From Actinomadura craniellae (GTDB lineage Bacteria; Actinomycetota; Actinomycetes; Streptosporangiales; Streptosporangiaceae): DNA of 64,000 bases. Location of the stretch: contig NZ_QLYX01000001.1 of NCBI RefSeq assembly GCF_003289645.1, forward strand, positions 310,001 to 374,000, written 5' to 3'. Under the pieces are notes generated by a model. The model saw only the letters and a list, made by a program, of their open reading frames with translations, was not told where the DNA came from and ran no database searches. Of this stretch, positions 40,537 to 49,707 are shown in pieces. The translations under genes were made by a program, and so were the position numbers. The first letter of the stretch is position 1. Each line of letters opens with the position of its first letter.

Positions 40537-40547
40537 GTACCTGGTAC
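40537..40547. promoter_or_regulatory. HxlR-type operator half, regulator side
   Basis: GTACCTGGTAC, a palindrome. A TATACT -10 box follows at 40554-40559, placing the transcription start near the ATG at 40567, so the mRNA may be leaderless. Regulator binding here would cover the promoter. Confidence 0.55.
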
Positions 40548-40566
40548 CTCTCGTATACTGCGAGCC

Positions 40567-40953
40567 ATGGCGCATCCGACCACCGACACCGCCGTCTCGC
40601 GCGAGGAGGCTCGTGCCCTGATCCGCGACGTGCTCGAACGGATCGGCGACAAGTGGTCCGTGGCCGTCATCTGCCAGTTGGGCGACACCACCCGGCGGTT
40701 CAACGAACTGCGCCGGCTGAGCCATCCCATCACCCAGCGGATGCTCAGCGCGACGCTCCAGGGGCTGGAACGGGACGGCCTGGTGACGCGGACCGTCCAC
40801 GACACCAAACCCCCGCGGGTCGACTACGCGCTCACCCCGCGCGGGCTCAGCCTGCTCGACGTCGTCCGGAACCTGGCCCACTGGGCGGAGGACAACGCCA
40901 CCGCCATCATGGACTCGCGGACGGCCTTCGACCGCGGCCGCCCGCCGCGGTGA
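40567..40953 (+). CDS. HxlR-family regulator
   Basis: 128 residues with the standard HxlR fold: LERIGDKWSVAVICQLGDT, RRFNELRRLSHPITQRML and LERDGLVTRTVHDTKPPRVDYAL. There is no N-terminal Cys of the HypR/QorR redox type near the helix, apart from the Cys in VICQL. It is divergent from the quinone reductase gene with shared operator motifs, so it probably represses both. The start ATG 40567 has no ribosome site and likely heads a leaderless transcript. Confidence 0.92.
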   Translation: MAHPTTDTAVSREEARALIRDVLERIGDKWSVAVICQLGDTTRRFNELRRLSHPITQRMLSATLQGLERDGLVTRTVHDTKPPRVDYALTPRGLSLLDVVRNLAHWAEDNATAIMDSRTAFDRGRPPR

Positions 40954-41081
40954 CGCGAGCGGCCGCTTCGAGCGGCCACGGTTCGCCGGGCCGGCCGCGG
41001 CGGCGGCCCACATGAGGGCTTGGTCGCCCGGCTTCGACGGGTCTTCACCGGCGGCGGAAAGCGTGCGGCCGGGTAAGGGCA

Positions 41082-41549
41082 TCAGGGGTCGAAGCACTTG
41101 TAGGTGTAGATGACACCCTGGCCCGAGTGGTAGGGCCACAGCATGGCGGCGTTGGTCTTCGGTCCGTACACGCCGTCCACCGCTATCGGCTCGCCGAAGA
41201 CGTCACGCTCCCATGTCTGCGCGTTCTTCAGCGCGCTGAGCGTGTTGATGCCGAAGATGCCGTCGAAGGGCCATGCGACCTGCTGCTGGTCGTAGCAGCG
41301 GCGCAGGGCGTCCTGCAGTGCGACCACCGCGGAACCGCGGGCCCCCTGCCGCAGTTCGCAGTTGAGCGAACCGTTGTAGGTCGGGTAGTAGACCCATCTC
41401 CAGTCCGACATTCCGGTGGATCTCCATTGGCCGGTGTTGCAGGCCGGGGCCGCGTGCGCGGCCGGCGCGGGAATGACCACGGCCATGGCCGTGGTGAGGA
41501 CGAGAGCGCCCATGCCCGCCGCCGACTTCAGTGGCCGCCGCGATTTCAT
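41082..41549 (-). CDS. Secreted peptidoglycan-binding protein
   Basis: 155 residues. A Sec signal (LVLTTAMAVVIPAPAAHAA) is followed by a short Cys-containing N-part. A PG_binding_1-type fold comes next (GARGSAVVALQDALRRCYD, then FDGIFGINTLSALKNAQ and VDGVYGPKTNAAML). It probably binds cell wall with no catalytic domain of its own. No partner enzyme is adjacent. Confidence 0.82.
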   Translation of the reverse strand: MKSRRPLKSAAGMGALVLTTAMAVVIPAPAAHAAPACNTGQWRSTGMSDWRWVYYPTYNGSLNCELRQGARGSAVVALQDALRRCYDQQQVAWPFDGIFGINTLSALKNAQTWERDVFGEPIAVDGVYGPKTNAAMLWPYHSGQGVIYTYKCFDP

Positions 41550-41704
41550 TCTGGCTCCTCAGGGGTCGTCCCGGTGTTCGCCCGAACATTAGTGTCAGTT
41601 TCACACAAAATGCGCCGCGCGTCGGTGGCGCGCGCTGTCCGGATCCGGCCGCGGCCGGGCAGGACGGGGAGCGCGGTCGTCCGCCTCTCCGCGGGCGCCG
41701 CCGT

Positions 41705-42373
41705 TCAGGTGGCGATCTTGTAGCGGCCGAGGAGGACCTGGAGGAGTTCGTCGGCGATCTCGTCGAGGGTGGCGTCGACCCAGCCGACGACCCAGTCGTG
41801 CATGAGGCCGTTGACGGCGCCGATGAAGGCGGCGGCGGCGATGCGGTAGTTGCCGGGCTGGATCTCGCCGCGGGCGACGGCGTCGTCGGTGGTGGCGGTG
41901 AGGAAGTCGATCCAGCGGGAGCGGCGTTCCAGGCGCTGGCGGTCCATCCGGGGGCTGACGCCGATGATCTCGACGTAGGCGATGCGGGCGTGCCGGTGGT
42001 CGGAGGCGGCGCCTTTGACGTAGGCGTGCAGCATGCGGGTGATCCGCTCGGTCAGCGGCAGGTCCTGGATGTGTGGCAGGACGTCGAGGACGGCTTGCTG
42101 GGCGGTGTCGTTGACGGACAGGTGCAGCGTGGCCAGGACGTCTTCGAGGGTGCGGAACTCCTCGTAGAACTGGCGGCTGGACAGGCCGGCCTCCTTGCAC
42201 AGGTCCACGAGCCGGGTTCCCCGGTAGCCGGGTCCGGCGCCGAACAGTTCCAGGCCCGCCGCCAGGAAGCGGGCGCGCCGTTCGGCCTGCCGCTGGGCCG
42301 CTTCCTTGCCCCCGTACCGGCCTTCGGCCGGTGTGATCCTGCCCGCCACCGTGTCCTCCGTCGGGTGATACAT
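41705..42373 (-). CDS. TetR-family regulator
   Basis: 222 residues. The helix-turn-helix is RARFLAAGLELFGAGPGYRGTRLVDLCKEAGLSSRQFYEEF. That run shows the YRGTR and recognition SSRQFYEEF pattern. The C-terminal ligand-binding domain is helical. GGGAGAAG precedes the ATG. It is divergent from the FAD dehydrogenase at 42644, and a perfect 13-bp inverted repeat lies in the gap, so autoregulation plus control of that gene is likely. Confidence 0.92.
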   Translation of the reverse strand: MYHPTEDTVAGRITPAEGRYGGKEAAQRQAERRARFLAAGLELFGAGPGYRGTRLVDLCKEAGLSSRQFYEEFRTLEDVLATLHLSVNDTAQQAVLDVLPHIQDLPLTERITRMLHAYVKGAASDHRHARIAYVEIIGVSPRMDRQRLERRSRWIDFLTATTDDAVARGEIQPGNYRIAAAAFIGAVNGLMHDWVVGWVDATLDEIADELLQVLLGRYKIAT

Positions 42374-42468
42374 GAATCTTCTCCCATCCGGGGGTGCCGG
42401 GGCCGGTGCGTTTTCCTTCGCTCCGGGGTCTTGTGGCGGGCGTCACTCTTTCCTACCATCGGGTAACC

Positions 42469-42498
42469 AAAATCTGAACTTTCACAAGTTCAGATTTT
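42469..42498. promoter_or_regulatory. TetR operator (perfect 13-bp inverted repeat)
   Basis: AAAATCTGAACTT, loop TCAC, and its exact complement. It lies between the divergent TetR and FAD dehydrogenase genes, 96 bp from the TetR start. Dyad length and AT content fit a TetR dimer-of-dimers site. Confidence 0.8.
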
Positions 42499-42643
42499 CT
42501 GAGTGTTCCCGCGTGGCGCTTCCAGGCGTGACGCGAGGCCGGCCCGGCGAGCCCGCTCTCCGGCCGGCCCGGGCTTTCCACCATCGCGGGCGAGCACGGC
42601 CGCTCGGCGGTCGTCGCCGCCTCCCACCCCCCGAAGGAGAGAG

Positions 42644-44437
42644 ATGGAACAGGAACAGTCCCCGGCCATGTTCACCCGCCGGCGCACCCTGGCGGCCGCC
42701 GGCGGCATGCTGGCGGCGGGCGCGCTGGTCGGGTCGGCGGCGCGACCGGCGGCCGCGGCCGCCCCGACGACCTCGGCGGACGCGATCGTGGTCGGCGCGG
42801 GCCTGGCGGGCCTGGTCGCGGCGTCGGAGCTCGCCGCGGCCGGGCGGACGGTGCTGCTGGTGGACCAGGAGAACGAGGCGAACCTCGGCGGGCAGGCGTT
42901 CTGGTCGTTCGGTGGCCTCTTCCTGGTGAACTCCGACGAGCAGCGGCTCATGGGCGTCAAGGACTCCAAGGACCTGGCCTGGCAGGACTGGCTCGGCACG
43001 GCCGGGTTCGACCGGGGCGTGAACGACCCGGCCGGCGAGGACTACTGGGCCTACAAGTGGGCGGAGGCCTACGTCGACTTCGCGTCGGGGGAGAAGCGGT
43101 CCTGGCTGCACGGGCTGGGCGTGCGCTGGTTCCCGCTGGTCGGCTGGGCCGAGCGCGGCGGCGGCCTGGCCGACGGGCACGGCAACTCCGTGCCGCGGTT
43201 CCACGTCACCTGGGGCACCGGACCGGCGGTGATGGAGCCGTTCGAGAAGAAGGTGCGCGCCGCGGTCGCCAAGGGCCTGGTGACGTTCAAGTTCCGGCAC
43301 CGGGTGGACGGCCTGGTACTCACCAACGGCGCCGTCACCGGGGTGCGCGGCTCGGTCCTGGAGCCCAGCAGTGCGGCGCGGGGGGTGCGCAGTTCCCGCA
43401 CCGTGGTCGGCGAGTTCGAGCTGGCCGCACCCGTGGTGATCGTCACCTCCGGCGGGATCGGCGGCGACCACGACCTGGTGCGGCGGAACTGGCCCGCCCG
43501 GCTCGGCACCCCGCCCAAGCGGATGATCACCGGTGTGCCCGAGTACGTGGACGGCCGGATGCTCGGCATCACCGAGGCCGCCGGTGCCCGCCTGGTCAAC
43601 CGCGACCGGATGTGGCACTACACCGAGGGCATCCAGAACTACGCCCCGATCTGGAAGGACCACGGCATCCGCATCCTGCCCGGCCCGTCGTCCCTGTGGC
43701 TGGACGCGAAGGGCCGCCGCCTGCCCGTCCCGGGCCTGCCCGGCTACGACACCCTCGGCACCCTCAAGCTGATCATGGACACCGGCTACGACTACTCCTG
43801 GTTCGTCACCACCCAGAAGATCCTCGCCAAGGAGTTCGCGCTGTCGGGCTCGGAGCAGAACCCCGACCTGACCAACAAGGACATCCCGCTCACCCTGTCC
43901 CGCATCTGGCAGAGCCCCGAACCGGTCGAGAAGTTCAAGAAGAACGGCGTCGACTTCGTGGTCGCCGACACCCTGCCCGAGCTCGTCACCGGCATGAACC
44001 GGCTCACCGGCACCAACCTCATCAACCACGCCGATCTCAAGTACCGGATCGACGCCCGCGACCGCGAGACCGACAACCCCTACACCAAGGACCTCCAGGT
44101 CATGGGCATCAACAACGCCCTGGCCTACCCGGGCGACCGGCTCAGCCGCACCGCCGGCCTGCACAAGATCCTCGACCCCTCGGCCCGCCCCCTCGTCGCG
44201 GTCCGCCTGAACATCCTGACCCGCAAGACCCTCGGCGGCCTCCAGACCGACCTTTCGGGGCGCGTCCTGGCCCCGTCCGGCCGGCCGATCCCCGGCCTGT
44301 ACGCGGCAGGGGAGGTCGCCGGGTTCGGGGGCGGCGGCATCCACGGCTACCGCGCCCTGGAGGGGACCTTCCTGGGCAACTGCCTGTTCTCCGGCCGCCA
44401 GGCCGGCCGCGCCGCCGCGGCGGCCACCGCCTCCTGA
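42644..44437 (+). CDS. FAD-dependent dehydrogenase (KstD/fumarate reductase type), Tat leader
   Basis: 597 residues. A Tat-like leader (FTRRRTLAAAGGMLAAGAL, ending AAAA) is followed by the FAD site AIVVGAGLAGLVAASELA. C-terminal PIPGLYAAGEVAGFGGGG closes the FAD domain. The family includes 3-ketosteroid delta-1-dehydrogenases and flavocytochrome-c-like enzymes; the steroid is not proven. AAGGAGAG before ATG 42644 decides the start. Divergent TetR control is likely. A cholesterol oxidase exists at 6.4 kb, so a steroid substrate is conceivable. Confidence 0.85.
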   Translation: MEQEQSPAMFTRRRTLAAAGGMLAAGALVGSAARPAAAAAPTTSADAIVVGAGLAGLVAASELAAAGRTVLLVDQENEANLGGQAFWSFGGLFLVNSDEQRLMGVKDSKDLAWQDWLGTAGFDRGVNDPAGEDYWAYKWAEAYVDFASGEKRSWLHGLGVRWFPLVGWAERGGGLADGHGNSVPRFHVTWGTGPAVMEPFEKKVRAAVAKGLVTFKFRHRVDGLVLTNGAVTGVRGSVLEPSSAARGVRSSRTVVGEFELAAPVVIVTSGGIGGDHDLVRRNWPARLGTPPKRMITGVPEYVDGRMLGITEAAGARLVNRDRMWHYTEGIQNYAPIWKDHGIRILPGPSSLWLDAKGRRLPVPGLPGYDTLGTLKLIMDTGYDYSWFVTTQKILAKEFALSGSEQNPDLTNKDIPLTLSRIWQSPEPVEKFKKNGVDFVVADTLPELVTGMNRLTGTNLINHADLKYRIDARDRETDNPYTKDLQVMGINNALAYPGDRLSRTAGLHKILDPSARPLVAVRLNILTRKTLGGLQTDLSGRVLAPSGRPIPGLYAAGEVAGFGGGGIHGYRALEGTFLGNCLFSGRQAGRAAAAATAS

Positions 44438-44442
44438 CCAGC

Positions 44443-44470
44443 GGTTCCCGCGGCGCCCGCCGCGGGAACC
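44443..44470. terminator. Bidirectional terminator, FAD dehydrogenase/ABC operon
   Basis: GGTTCCCGCGGC, loop GCCC, GCCGCGGGAACC: a perfect 12-bp stem between convergent genes. Confidence 0.65.
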
Positions 44471-44514
44471 GGGCCGGAGTCACCGCCCACCGGACGCGGG
44501 GCGGCCCGCACCGC

Positions 44515-45330
44515 TCAGGAGGCGGTGGCCGCCTCCCGCTGGTCCGCGCCGTCGTCGAGCTGGCGCACCTGCCGGTAGACGTGGCCGCGCAGCCGGGCGA
44601 AGTCGGGCAGTTCCTTCGTGGTGAGCTGGTTGCGGGGGCGCGGCAGGTCGATGTCGATGACCTCCCGCACCCGGGTCGGGCGCGGGGTGAGGGCGATCAC
44701 GCGGTCGGCCAGGTAGACGGCCTCGTCGATGTCGTGGGTCACGAACACCACGGTCACCCCGTACTCGTGCCGGAGCTTGAGGGTCAGGTCCTCCAGGTCG
44801 GCGCGGGTCTGCGCGTCCAGCGCGGCGAACGGCTCGTCCATGAGCAGGACCTGCGGTTCGTAGGCCAGCGCGCGGGCGATGGCCACCCGCTGCTGCATGC
44901 CGCCCGAGAGCTGCCACGGGTAGCGCCGGCCGGCGTCGGCGAGGTTGACGGCTTCCAGCGAGTCCTTGATCAGCTGCTGCTGTTTGGCGCGGCCCAGCCG
45001 CTTGCGGCGCAGCGGGAAGGCGATGTTCTGTTCCACGGACATCCAGGGGAAGAGCGACCGGCTGTAGTCCTGGAAGACGATCGCCATCTCCTCGGGGGTG
45101 CGGTCGAGCCGCCGGCCCTCGATGCTCACCTGCCCGGTGGAGGCGGACATCAGCCCGGCGAGGCAGCGCAGCAGGGTGGTCTTGCCGCACCCCGAGGGGC
45201 CGACCACGCACACGAACTCGCTGCGCGCGACGGTGAAGTTGATTTCGTCGATCGCGTGGACCGCCTGGGGCCCGTCGCCGTAGGTCTTGCCGAGGCCGCG
45301 GACCTCGAGCATCGGCGCTTCGTCGGTCAT
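44515..45330 (-). CDS. ABC transporter ATPase (SsuB/TauB-like)
   Basis: 271 residues, the ATPase of a nitrate/sulfonate/aromatic-type importer. Walker A is GPSGCGKTTLLRCLAG, the signature LSGGMQQRVAIARAL, Walker B LLMDEPFAALD and the switch His in FVTHDIDEAVYL. ATG 45330 overlaps the stop of the permease (TGATG). It is the last gene of a three-gene operon. The binding protein is at 49708. Confidence 0.95.
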   Translation of the reverse strand: MTDEAPMLEVRGLGKTYGDGPQAVHAIDEINFTVARSEFVCVVGPSGCGKTTLLRCLAGLMSASTGQVSIEGRRLDRTPEEMAIVFQDYSRSLFPWMSVEQNIAFPLRRKRLGRAKQQQLIKDSLEAVNLADAGRRYPWQLSGGMQQRVAIARALAYEPQVLLMDEPFAALDAQTRADLEDLTLKLRHEYGVTVVFVTHDIDEAVYLADRVIALTPRPTRVREVIDIDLPRPRNQLTTKELPDFARLRGHVYRQVRQLDDGADQREAATAS

Positions 45331-46100
45331 CAGGATGCTCCTTTTCGTGCTCCGTGGTGCCAGCGAAGCGCGCGACGCTCGATGGTGCCGAAAGCGAGGT
45401 TGAACAGATAGCCGAGGATTCCGAGCAGCACCATTCCCGACCACATCTCGGGAATCGCGAAAGTGCGCTGGGCCTGGAGGATGAAGTAACCGATCCCGCG
45501 GGTGCTCGCGACCATCTCGCTGATCACCATCAGGATCAGCGACAGCGACAGCGAGATCCGCATCCCGGCGAAGATCTGCGGCGCGGCGGCGGGCAGCACG
45601 ACGTGCAGCATCCGGTCGCGCCGGCTGACGCGGTAGGCCCGCGCGCTATCGAGCAGCCCGGGGTCGACCCCGCGGACACCGTCGATGGTGTGCATCAGGA
45701 CGGGGAACACGCCGACCATCAAGATGATGAACACCTTCATGCCCGTGCCGACGCCCAGCACGACGATGCCGAACGGGATCAGTGCTGGCGGGGGGATCGC
45801 CCGGACGAACTCGATGATCGGTGCCAGCGCGGTGCGCAGGGTGCGCACCAGGCCGATGAGGATGCCGAGCGGCACGCCGATGACGATCGACAGTGCGAAC
45901 CCGGCGAGCATGTTGGTCAGGCTCGGCACGACGTCCGAGCCGACCCGGTCGAACACCCACGTGTCCCGGAAGACCGAGAGGATCTTCGTCAGCGGGGGGT
46001 AGAAGATGTTCGTGCTGCCGGCGGACCACAGCGCCCAGCCGAGCAGGACGAGGATCGGCGCCGCGATCTGGAGGGTGAGGAGCACGCTGCGCCGGTTCAC
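45330..46100 (-). CDS. ABC permease (SsuC-like), subunit 1
   Basis: 256 residues with about six TM helices. The cytoplasmic coupling loop is in EFVRAIPPPALIPFGIVVLG and SARAYRVSRRDRMLHVVLPAAAPQI (the EAA-type loop). GTG 46100 overlaps the previous stop (GTGA). Two different permease genes make a heterodimer with the ATPase next door. Confidence 0.93.
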   Translation of the reverse strand: MNRRSVLLTLQIAAPILVLLGWALWSAGSTNIFYPPLTKILSVFRDTWVFDRVGSDVVPSLTNMLAGFALSIVIGVPLGILIGLVRTLRTALAPIIEFVRAIPPPALIPFGIVVLGVGTGMKVFIILMVGVFPVLMHTIDGVRGVDPGLLDSARAYRVSRRDRMLHVVLPAAAPQIFAGMRISLSLSLILMVISEMVASTRGIGYFILQAQRTFAIPEMWSGMVLLGILGYLFNLAFGTIERRALRWHHGARKGAS

Positions 46101-46939
46101 TGGACGCCTCCCTGGGACCGCTGGGACGGGTGCCACCGCAGCAGCCGTTTCTCGAGCGCGACGAAGAGCAGGTTGAGCAGCACGCCCAGCAGCCCGGTCG
46201 CGATGATGAACGCGTACATGAGCTGGTACTGGCCGCCCGCCTGGGCCACGGTGATCGACTGGCCGAGCCCGGGCGCCCCGATCACCAGTTCGGCGGTGAC
46301 GCAGAGGATCAGCGCGGTGGTCGACGCCACCCGCAGCCCGGGGGCGATGTAGGGCACCGCGCCGGGCAGCACCACCGACAGCAGCGTGTCGCGTGGGCGG
46401 GCGCGGAAGGAACGCGCGGTTTCGAGGGCGACGGGTTCGACGTCGCGCATGCCGTAGATGGTGGCGACGAGCACGGGCCAGGTGGCGGCGAAGGTGGCGA
46501 GGAAGACCTTGCTCTGCAGGCCGGTGCCGAGCACGAGGACGACCAGCGGGATCAGCGCGACCGACGGGATCGGCCGCAGGAACTCGATGACCGCGCTGGT
46601 GGCGGCGTACAGGACCGCGTTGGAGCCGACCGCGATGCCGAGCAGCACCGCGATCACCGTGGCGAGGGCGAAGCTGATGGCCCAGCCCTGCAGCGTGTGG
46701 CCGACGGCGGTCCACAGCTCCGCGGCGCCGGCCATTCCGGCGAGTTCCCGCAGGTCGGCCGAGACGCGGGGAAAGGTCTTCTCCGGCAACAGTCCGACGA
46801 TCGTGGAAAACTCCAGGACGGCCAGTACCGTCACGAGCCCCGCCGCGCCGAGAAGCCCGTCGGTGAACTTCGGCGATCGCAGGAGTCGTCGTCTTGTGCC
46901 GGGGATAATTGACGTCGACATAGTCGAAGTCCGGGTCAA
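46097..46939 (-). CDS. ABC permease (SsuC-like), subunit 2
   Basis: About 280 residues, six TM helices. The EAA loop shows ETARSFRARPRDTLLSVVLPG, and IPSVALIPLVVLVLG lies before it. I choose TTG 46939 because AGGAG stands 6 bases upstream; ATG 46921 has no ribosome site nearby. It is the first gene of the importer operon. Its promoter region is shared with the GntR gene and contains one of the recurring 15-bp motifs at 47099. Confidence 0.92.
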   Translation of the reverse strand: MTRTSTMSTSIIPGTRRRLLRSPKFTDGLLGAAGLVTVLAVLEFSTIVGLLPEKTFPRVSADLRELAGMAGAAELWTAVGHTLQGWAISFALATVIAVLLGIAVGSNAVLYAATSAVIEFLRPIPSVALIPLVVLVLGTGLQSKVFLATFAATWPVLVATIYGMRDVEPVALETARSFRARPRDTLLSVVLPGAVPYIAPGLRVASTTALILCVTAELVIGAPGLGQSITVAQAGGQYQLMYAFIIATGLLGVLLNLLFVALEKRLLRWHPSQRSQGGVQ

Positions 46940-47098
46940 CGAAAACTCCTTCCGGGTGCGGCTCTTGTCACATCCCGTAGCGCTGGGTCGGCCGGCACAT
47001 GGCGGACGTACGGGCACGCCGGCACACCGTGGGCCGTTCACATGGCCGCACGGGGTCGTCGCGGGATTGCAATCGAGCCTTAAACCGAATATATTGAG

Positions 47099-47113
47099 CA
47101 TGATGATTATCTG
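47099..47113 (+). promoter_or_regulatory. Recurring catabolic-regulon motif, site 1
   Basis: CATGATGATTATCTG; 13 of 15 bases match the site at 54521. It lies between the ABC permease and the GntR gene. It is a candidate GntR operator. Confidence 0.55.
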
Positions 47114-47188
47114 TCAAGATGTCGCAGTTCCCACCCCGATGATTCACCGGCCGGGCATTGCCCGGCCGGTTCGTAGGAGGAGAGCCGG

Positions 47189-47896
47189 GTGAGCCGTCCG
47201 GAGCGCACCGGCCGTGCCGAGTGGCGGCTGTCGCGAGCCGAAGCCATCGCGCGGGAGATCGAACGCAAGATCCTCGACCTGGCGCTGCCGGACGGCAGCC
47301 GGCTGGGCACCAAGGAGGACCTGCGCCAGGAGTACGGCGTCGCCGTCGGGACCGTCAACGAGGCGGTCCGGCTCCTCGAGACGCGCGGTGTGGTGTCGGC
47401 CAAGCCCGGCCCGGGCGGCGGCCTGTTCACCCTCCGCACCCCCGGCCACGTGCGCATCAACCACCTGGTCCTCAGCCTCCGCGAGAACGTCGTGACCAGC
47501 GCGCACTGCCTGGCGGTCCGCGACGCGCTGGAGGAGCCCATCCTCATGGACGCGGCGACCCACCGCACCGCCGAGGACCTGGCCGAACTGCGCGAGCTGC
47601 TGGACCGCATGGACGAGCAGCGCACCGACGCCGCCGGCTTCCTGCGCGCCAACTGGGCCGTGCACCGGCGGCTGGCCGAGATCTCGCCCAACGTGGTCCT
47701 GCGCATGGTCTACACGACGATGCTCGACATGATCGAGAACGAGATCGAGGAGGTCAGCTCCGACGACGATCTGTTCACCGCGAGCAAGACCTTCCGGGCT
47801 CACGTCGCGCTCGTCGACGCGGTCGAGTCGCAGGACCCCGCGCGCGTGCGCCGCGCCGTGCGCCGGCACCGGCCCCCGTCGTCGGTCGTCGACTGA
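47189..47896 (+). CDS. GntR/FadR-family regulator with FCD domain
   Basis: 235 residues. The N-terminal winged helix (AIAREIERKILDLALPDG, KEDLRQEYGVAVGTVNEAVRLLETRGVV) is of the GntR type. The C-terminal helical FCD ligand domain (AVRDALEEPILMDAAT, ANWAVHRRLAEI) keeps the spaced His and Asp residues that bind a metal and a carboxylate ligand. GTG 47189 follows AGGAGGAGAG. It stands between the transporter and the amidohydrolase, and the shared promoter motif suggests that it controls the whole 44-57 kb set. Confidence 0.9.
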   Translation: MSRPERTGRAEWRLSRAEAIAREIERKILDLALPDGSRLGTKEDLRQEYGVAVGTVNEAVRLLETRGVVSAKPGPGGGLFTLRTPGHVRINHLVLSLRENVVTSAHCLAVRDALEEPILMDAATHRTAEDLAELRELLDRMDEQRTDAAGFLRANWAVHRRLAEISPNVVLRMVYTTMLDMIENEIEEVSSDDDLFTASKTFRAHVALVDAVESQDPARVRRAVRRHRPPSSVVD

Positions 47897-47904
47897 ACGC
47901 CGGA

Positions 47905-47935
47905 GGCCGGACGCGCCGCCCGGGCGCGTCCGGCC
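47905..47935. terminator. Bidirectional terminator, GntR/amidohydrolase
   Basis: GGCCGGACGCGCC and its exact complement around a 5-nt loop, between convergent genes. Confidence 0.65.
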
Positions 47936-47956
47936 GGTGCTGACCCGTATCCCGGA

Positions 47957-49585
47957 TCAGCCCTGCGCGCGATGGCGGAGCTCCCCGTCGACCGCCGTGG
48001 CCAGCACCGGCAGGTCGCGCAGCTCGTCCGGGGGGCACTGCGCGGGGTCGGCGCCGAGCGCCACCCAGTCCGCGCGCATGCCCGGGCGCAGCACCCCGAC
48101 CGCGTGGTCGTTGAACGCGGCGTACGCGGCGTCGGAGGTGTACATCCGCAGCGCCGCCGCCACGTCGAGCCGCTCGTCCGCGCCGAGCGGCCCCCCGCTC
48201 GGCGCGTGGTGGCGGGTCACCGCCTGCCAGATCCCGCGCAGCGGCTGGAACGGCGTGACGGGCGAGTCCGAGCCGCCGGCCAGCCGGACGCCCGCGCGCT
48301 GCCAGGTGGCCAGCGGCGTGGCGGCGGCCGCGGCGTCCCGGCCGAGCTGGGCGATGAGGCGGCCGGCGAACTGTTCCTGCATCGTCGGCTGCGTGGCCAC
48401 GACCACGCCCAGCCGGCGGGCGTCGGCCATGTTGCGCTCCGAGGGCGTCAGGTACGCGTGGATGGCCTGGCACCGCAGCGGCCGGACCGGGGCCACGCGA
48501 TCGGCGTGGTCGAGCACGTCGAACAGCAGGTCGAGCGCCCCGCCCCCGACGGCGTGCACCCCGAGCGACCAGCCGTGCCGGACGAGCCCGGCCGCGAGCG
48601 TGCGCATCGAGTCGGGGTCGAGCAGCAGCTGCCCGTGGTCGCCGCACCGGCCGGGCCAGGGTTCGCGCAGGTAGGCCGTGCCCAGCGAGCCGCCGCCGTC
48701 CAGGAACACCTTCACCGGTCCGAGCCGCAGCCGGTCGTCGCCGAAGCCGGACCGCACGCCGAGCCCGGACAGGCGCGCGATCTCGTCGGTGACGGGCGCG
48801 CCCGCCACGAGCAGCGGCATCGCGGTCACCCGTAGCGGCAGTTCGCCGTCGGCGTGCAGCCCCTGGTAGGTGGCGAGTTCCTCGGCGCGCAGCCCCGGCT
48901 CGATCACCGACGTGAGCCCGGCGGCCAGGGCCGCCTCCGCCGCGACGGTGATCGCGGTCCGCCGGTCCCGGTCGCCCGGCGGGGGCATGTGGCGGCGGAC
49001 GAGTTCGATCGCCGGGGGCTCGACCAGCACGCCGGTGAGCCGCCCGCCGGCGTCCCGGCCCAGGCGTCCGCCCGGGGGGTCGGGCGTGCCGTCGGTGAGC
49101 CCCGCCAGCTCCAGCGCGACCGAGTTGGCCACGCCCTCGTGACCGCAGCGCAGGATCAGCACCGGGCGGTCGGGGCACGCGCGGTCCAGCTCGTCGCGGT
49201 CCGGCAGGCGGCGCTCGGCGATGTCCTCGGTCTCCCACCCGTCGGAGGAGACCACCCACGGCGCCTCGGGGTGGGCGTCCGCCCAGGCGCGCGTCGCCGC
49301 GATGACGTCCTCGATGCTGCGCGCGCCGGCCAGGTCGAGCAGCACGTGCGCGAGCCCGGTCCACAGCAGGTGCATGTGCGTGTCGATCAGCCCCGGCAGG
49401 ACGGTCGCGCCGCCCAGGTCGAGGACCGGTGCGTGCTCGCCGAGCGCGGCCCGCGCCTGGTCGAGCGAGCCCGCCGAGACGACGCGCCCGCCGCGGATCG
49501 CCAGCGCTTCGGCGCGGGGCCGCGCCGCGTCCATGGTGATGACGCTCGCGGCCCGGACGATGTGGTCACCCTTGTGATTCGTCAT
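47957..49585 (-). CDS. Amidohydrolase (YtcJ-like, Amidohydro_3)
   Basis: 542 residues. The metal-binding motif DTHMHLLWTG is at the start of the barrel. VLILRCGHEGVANSVAL, LGVHAVGGGALDLLFDVL and LAGGSDSPVTPFQPLRGIW carry further metal ligands (His and Asp). This family hydrolyses amides or imides at a metal centre. Next to an aromatic pathway it could release the aromatic acid from an N-acyl or amide precursor; that is inference. Its start codon overlaps one of the recurring motifs at 49583. Confidence 0.88.
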   Translation of the reverse strand: MTNHKGDHIVRAASVITMDAARPRAEALAIRGGRVVSAGSLDQARAALGEHAPVLDLGGATVLPGLIDTHMHLLWTGLAHVLLDLAGARSIEDVIAATRAWADAHPEAPWVVSSDGWETEDIAERRLPDRDELDRACPDRPVLILRCGHEGVANSVALELAGLTDGTPDPPGGRLGRDAGGRLTGVLVEPPAIELVRRHMPPPGDRDRRTAITVAAEAALAAGLTSVIEPGLRAEELATYQGLHADGELPLRVTAMPLLVAGAPVTDEIARLSGLGVRSGFGDDRLRLGPVKVFLDGGGSLGTAYLREPWPGRCGDHGQLLLDPDSMRTLAAGLVRHGWSLGVHAVGGGALDLLFDVLDHADRVAPVRPLRCQAIHAYLTPSERNMADARRLGVVVATQPTMQEQFAGRLIAQLGRDAAAAATPLATWQRAGVRLAGGSDSPVTPFQPLRGIWQAVTRHHAPSGGPLGADERLDVAAALRMYTSDAAYAAFNDHAVGVLRPGMRADWVALGADPAQCPPDELRDLPVLATAVDGELRHRAQG

Positions 49586-49661
49586 AACGATTGTAGGTTA
49601 TCAGGGGAAGAAGTGTTTGCGAACCGTTGACCTTCTGATCCTATTGATGATAATCGTTCTG
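49583..49661. promoter_or_regulatory. Recurring catabolic-regulon motif, sites 2 and 3
   Basis: CATAACGATTGTAGG at 49583-49597, and ATGATAATCGTTCTG at 49647-49661, whose complement is CAGAACGATTATCAT. Both lie in the gap between the divergent amidohydrolase and the solute-binding gene. Confidence 0.5.
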
Positions 49662-49707
49662 CTCGTAATGGCGGCATATGCCGCGTTCCACTCAGGGGAG
49701 TGAAGCC

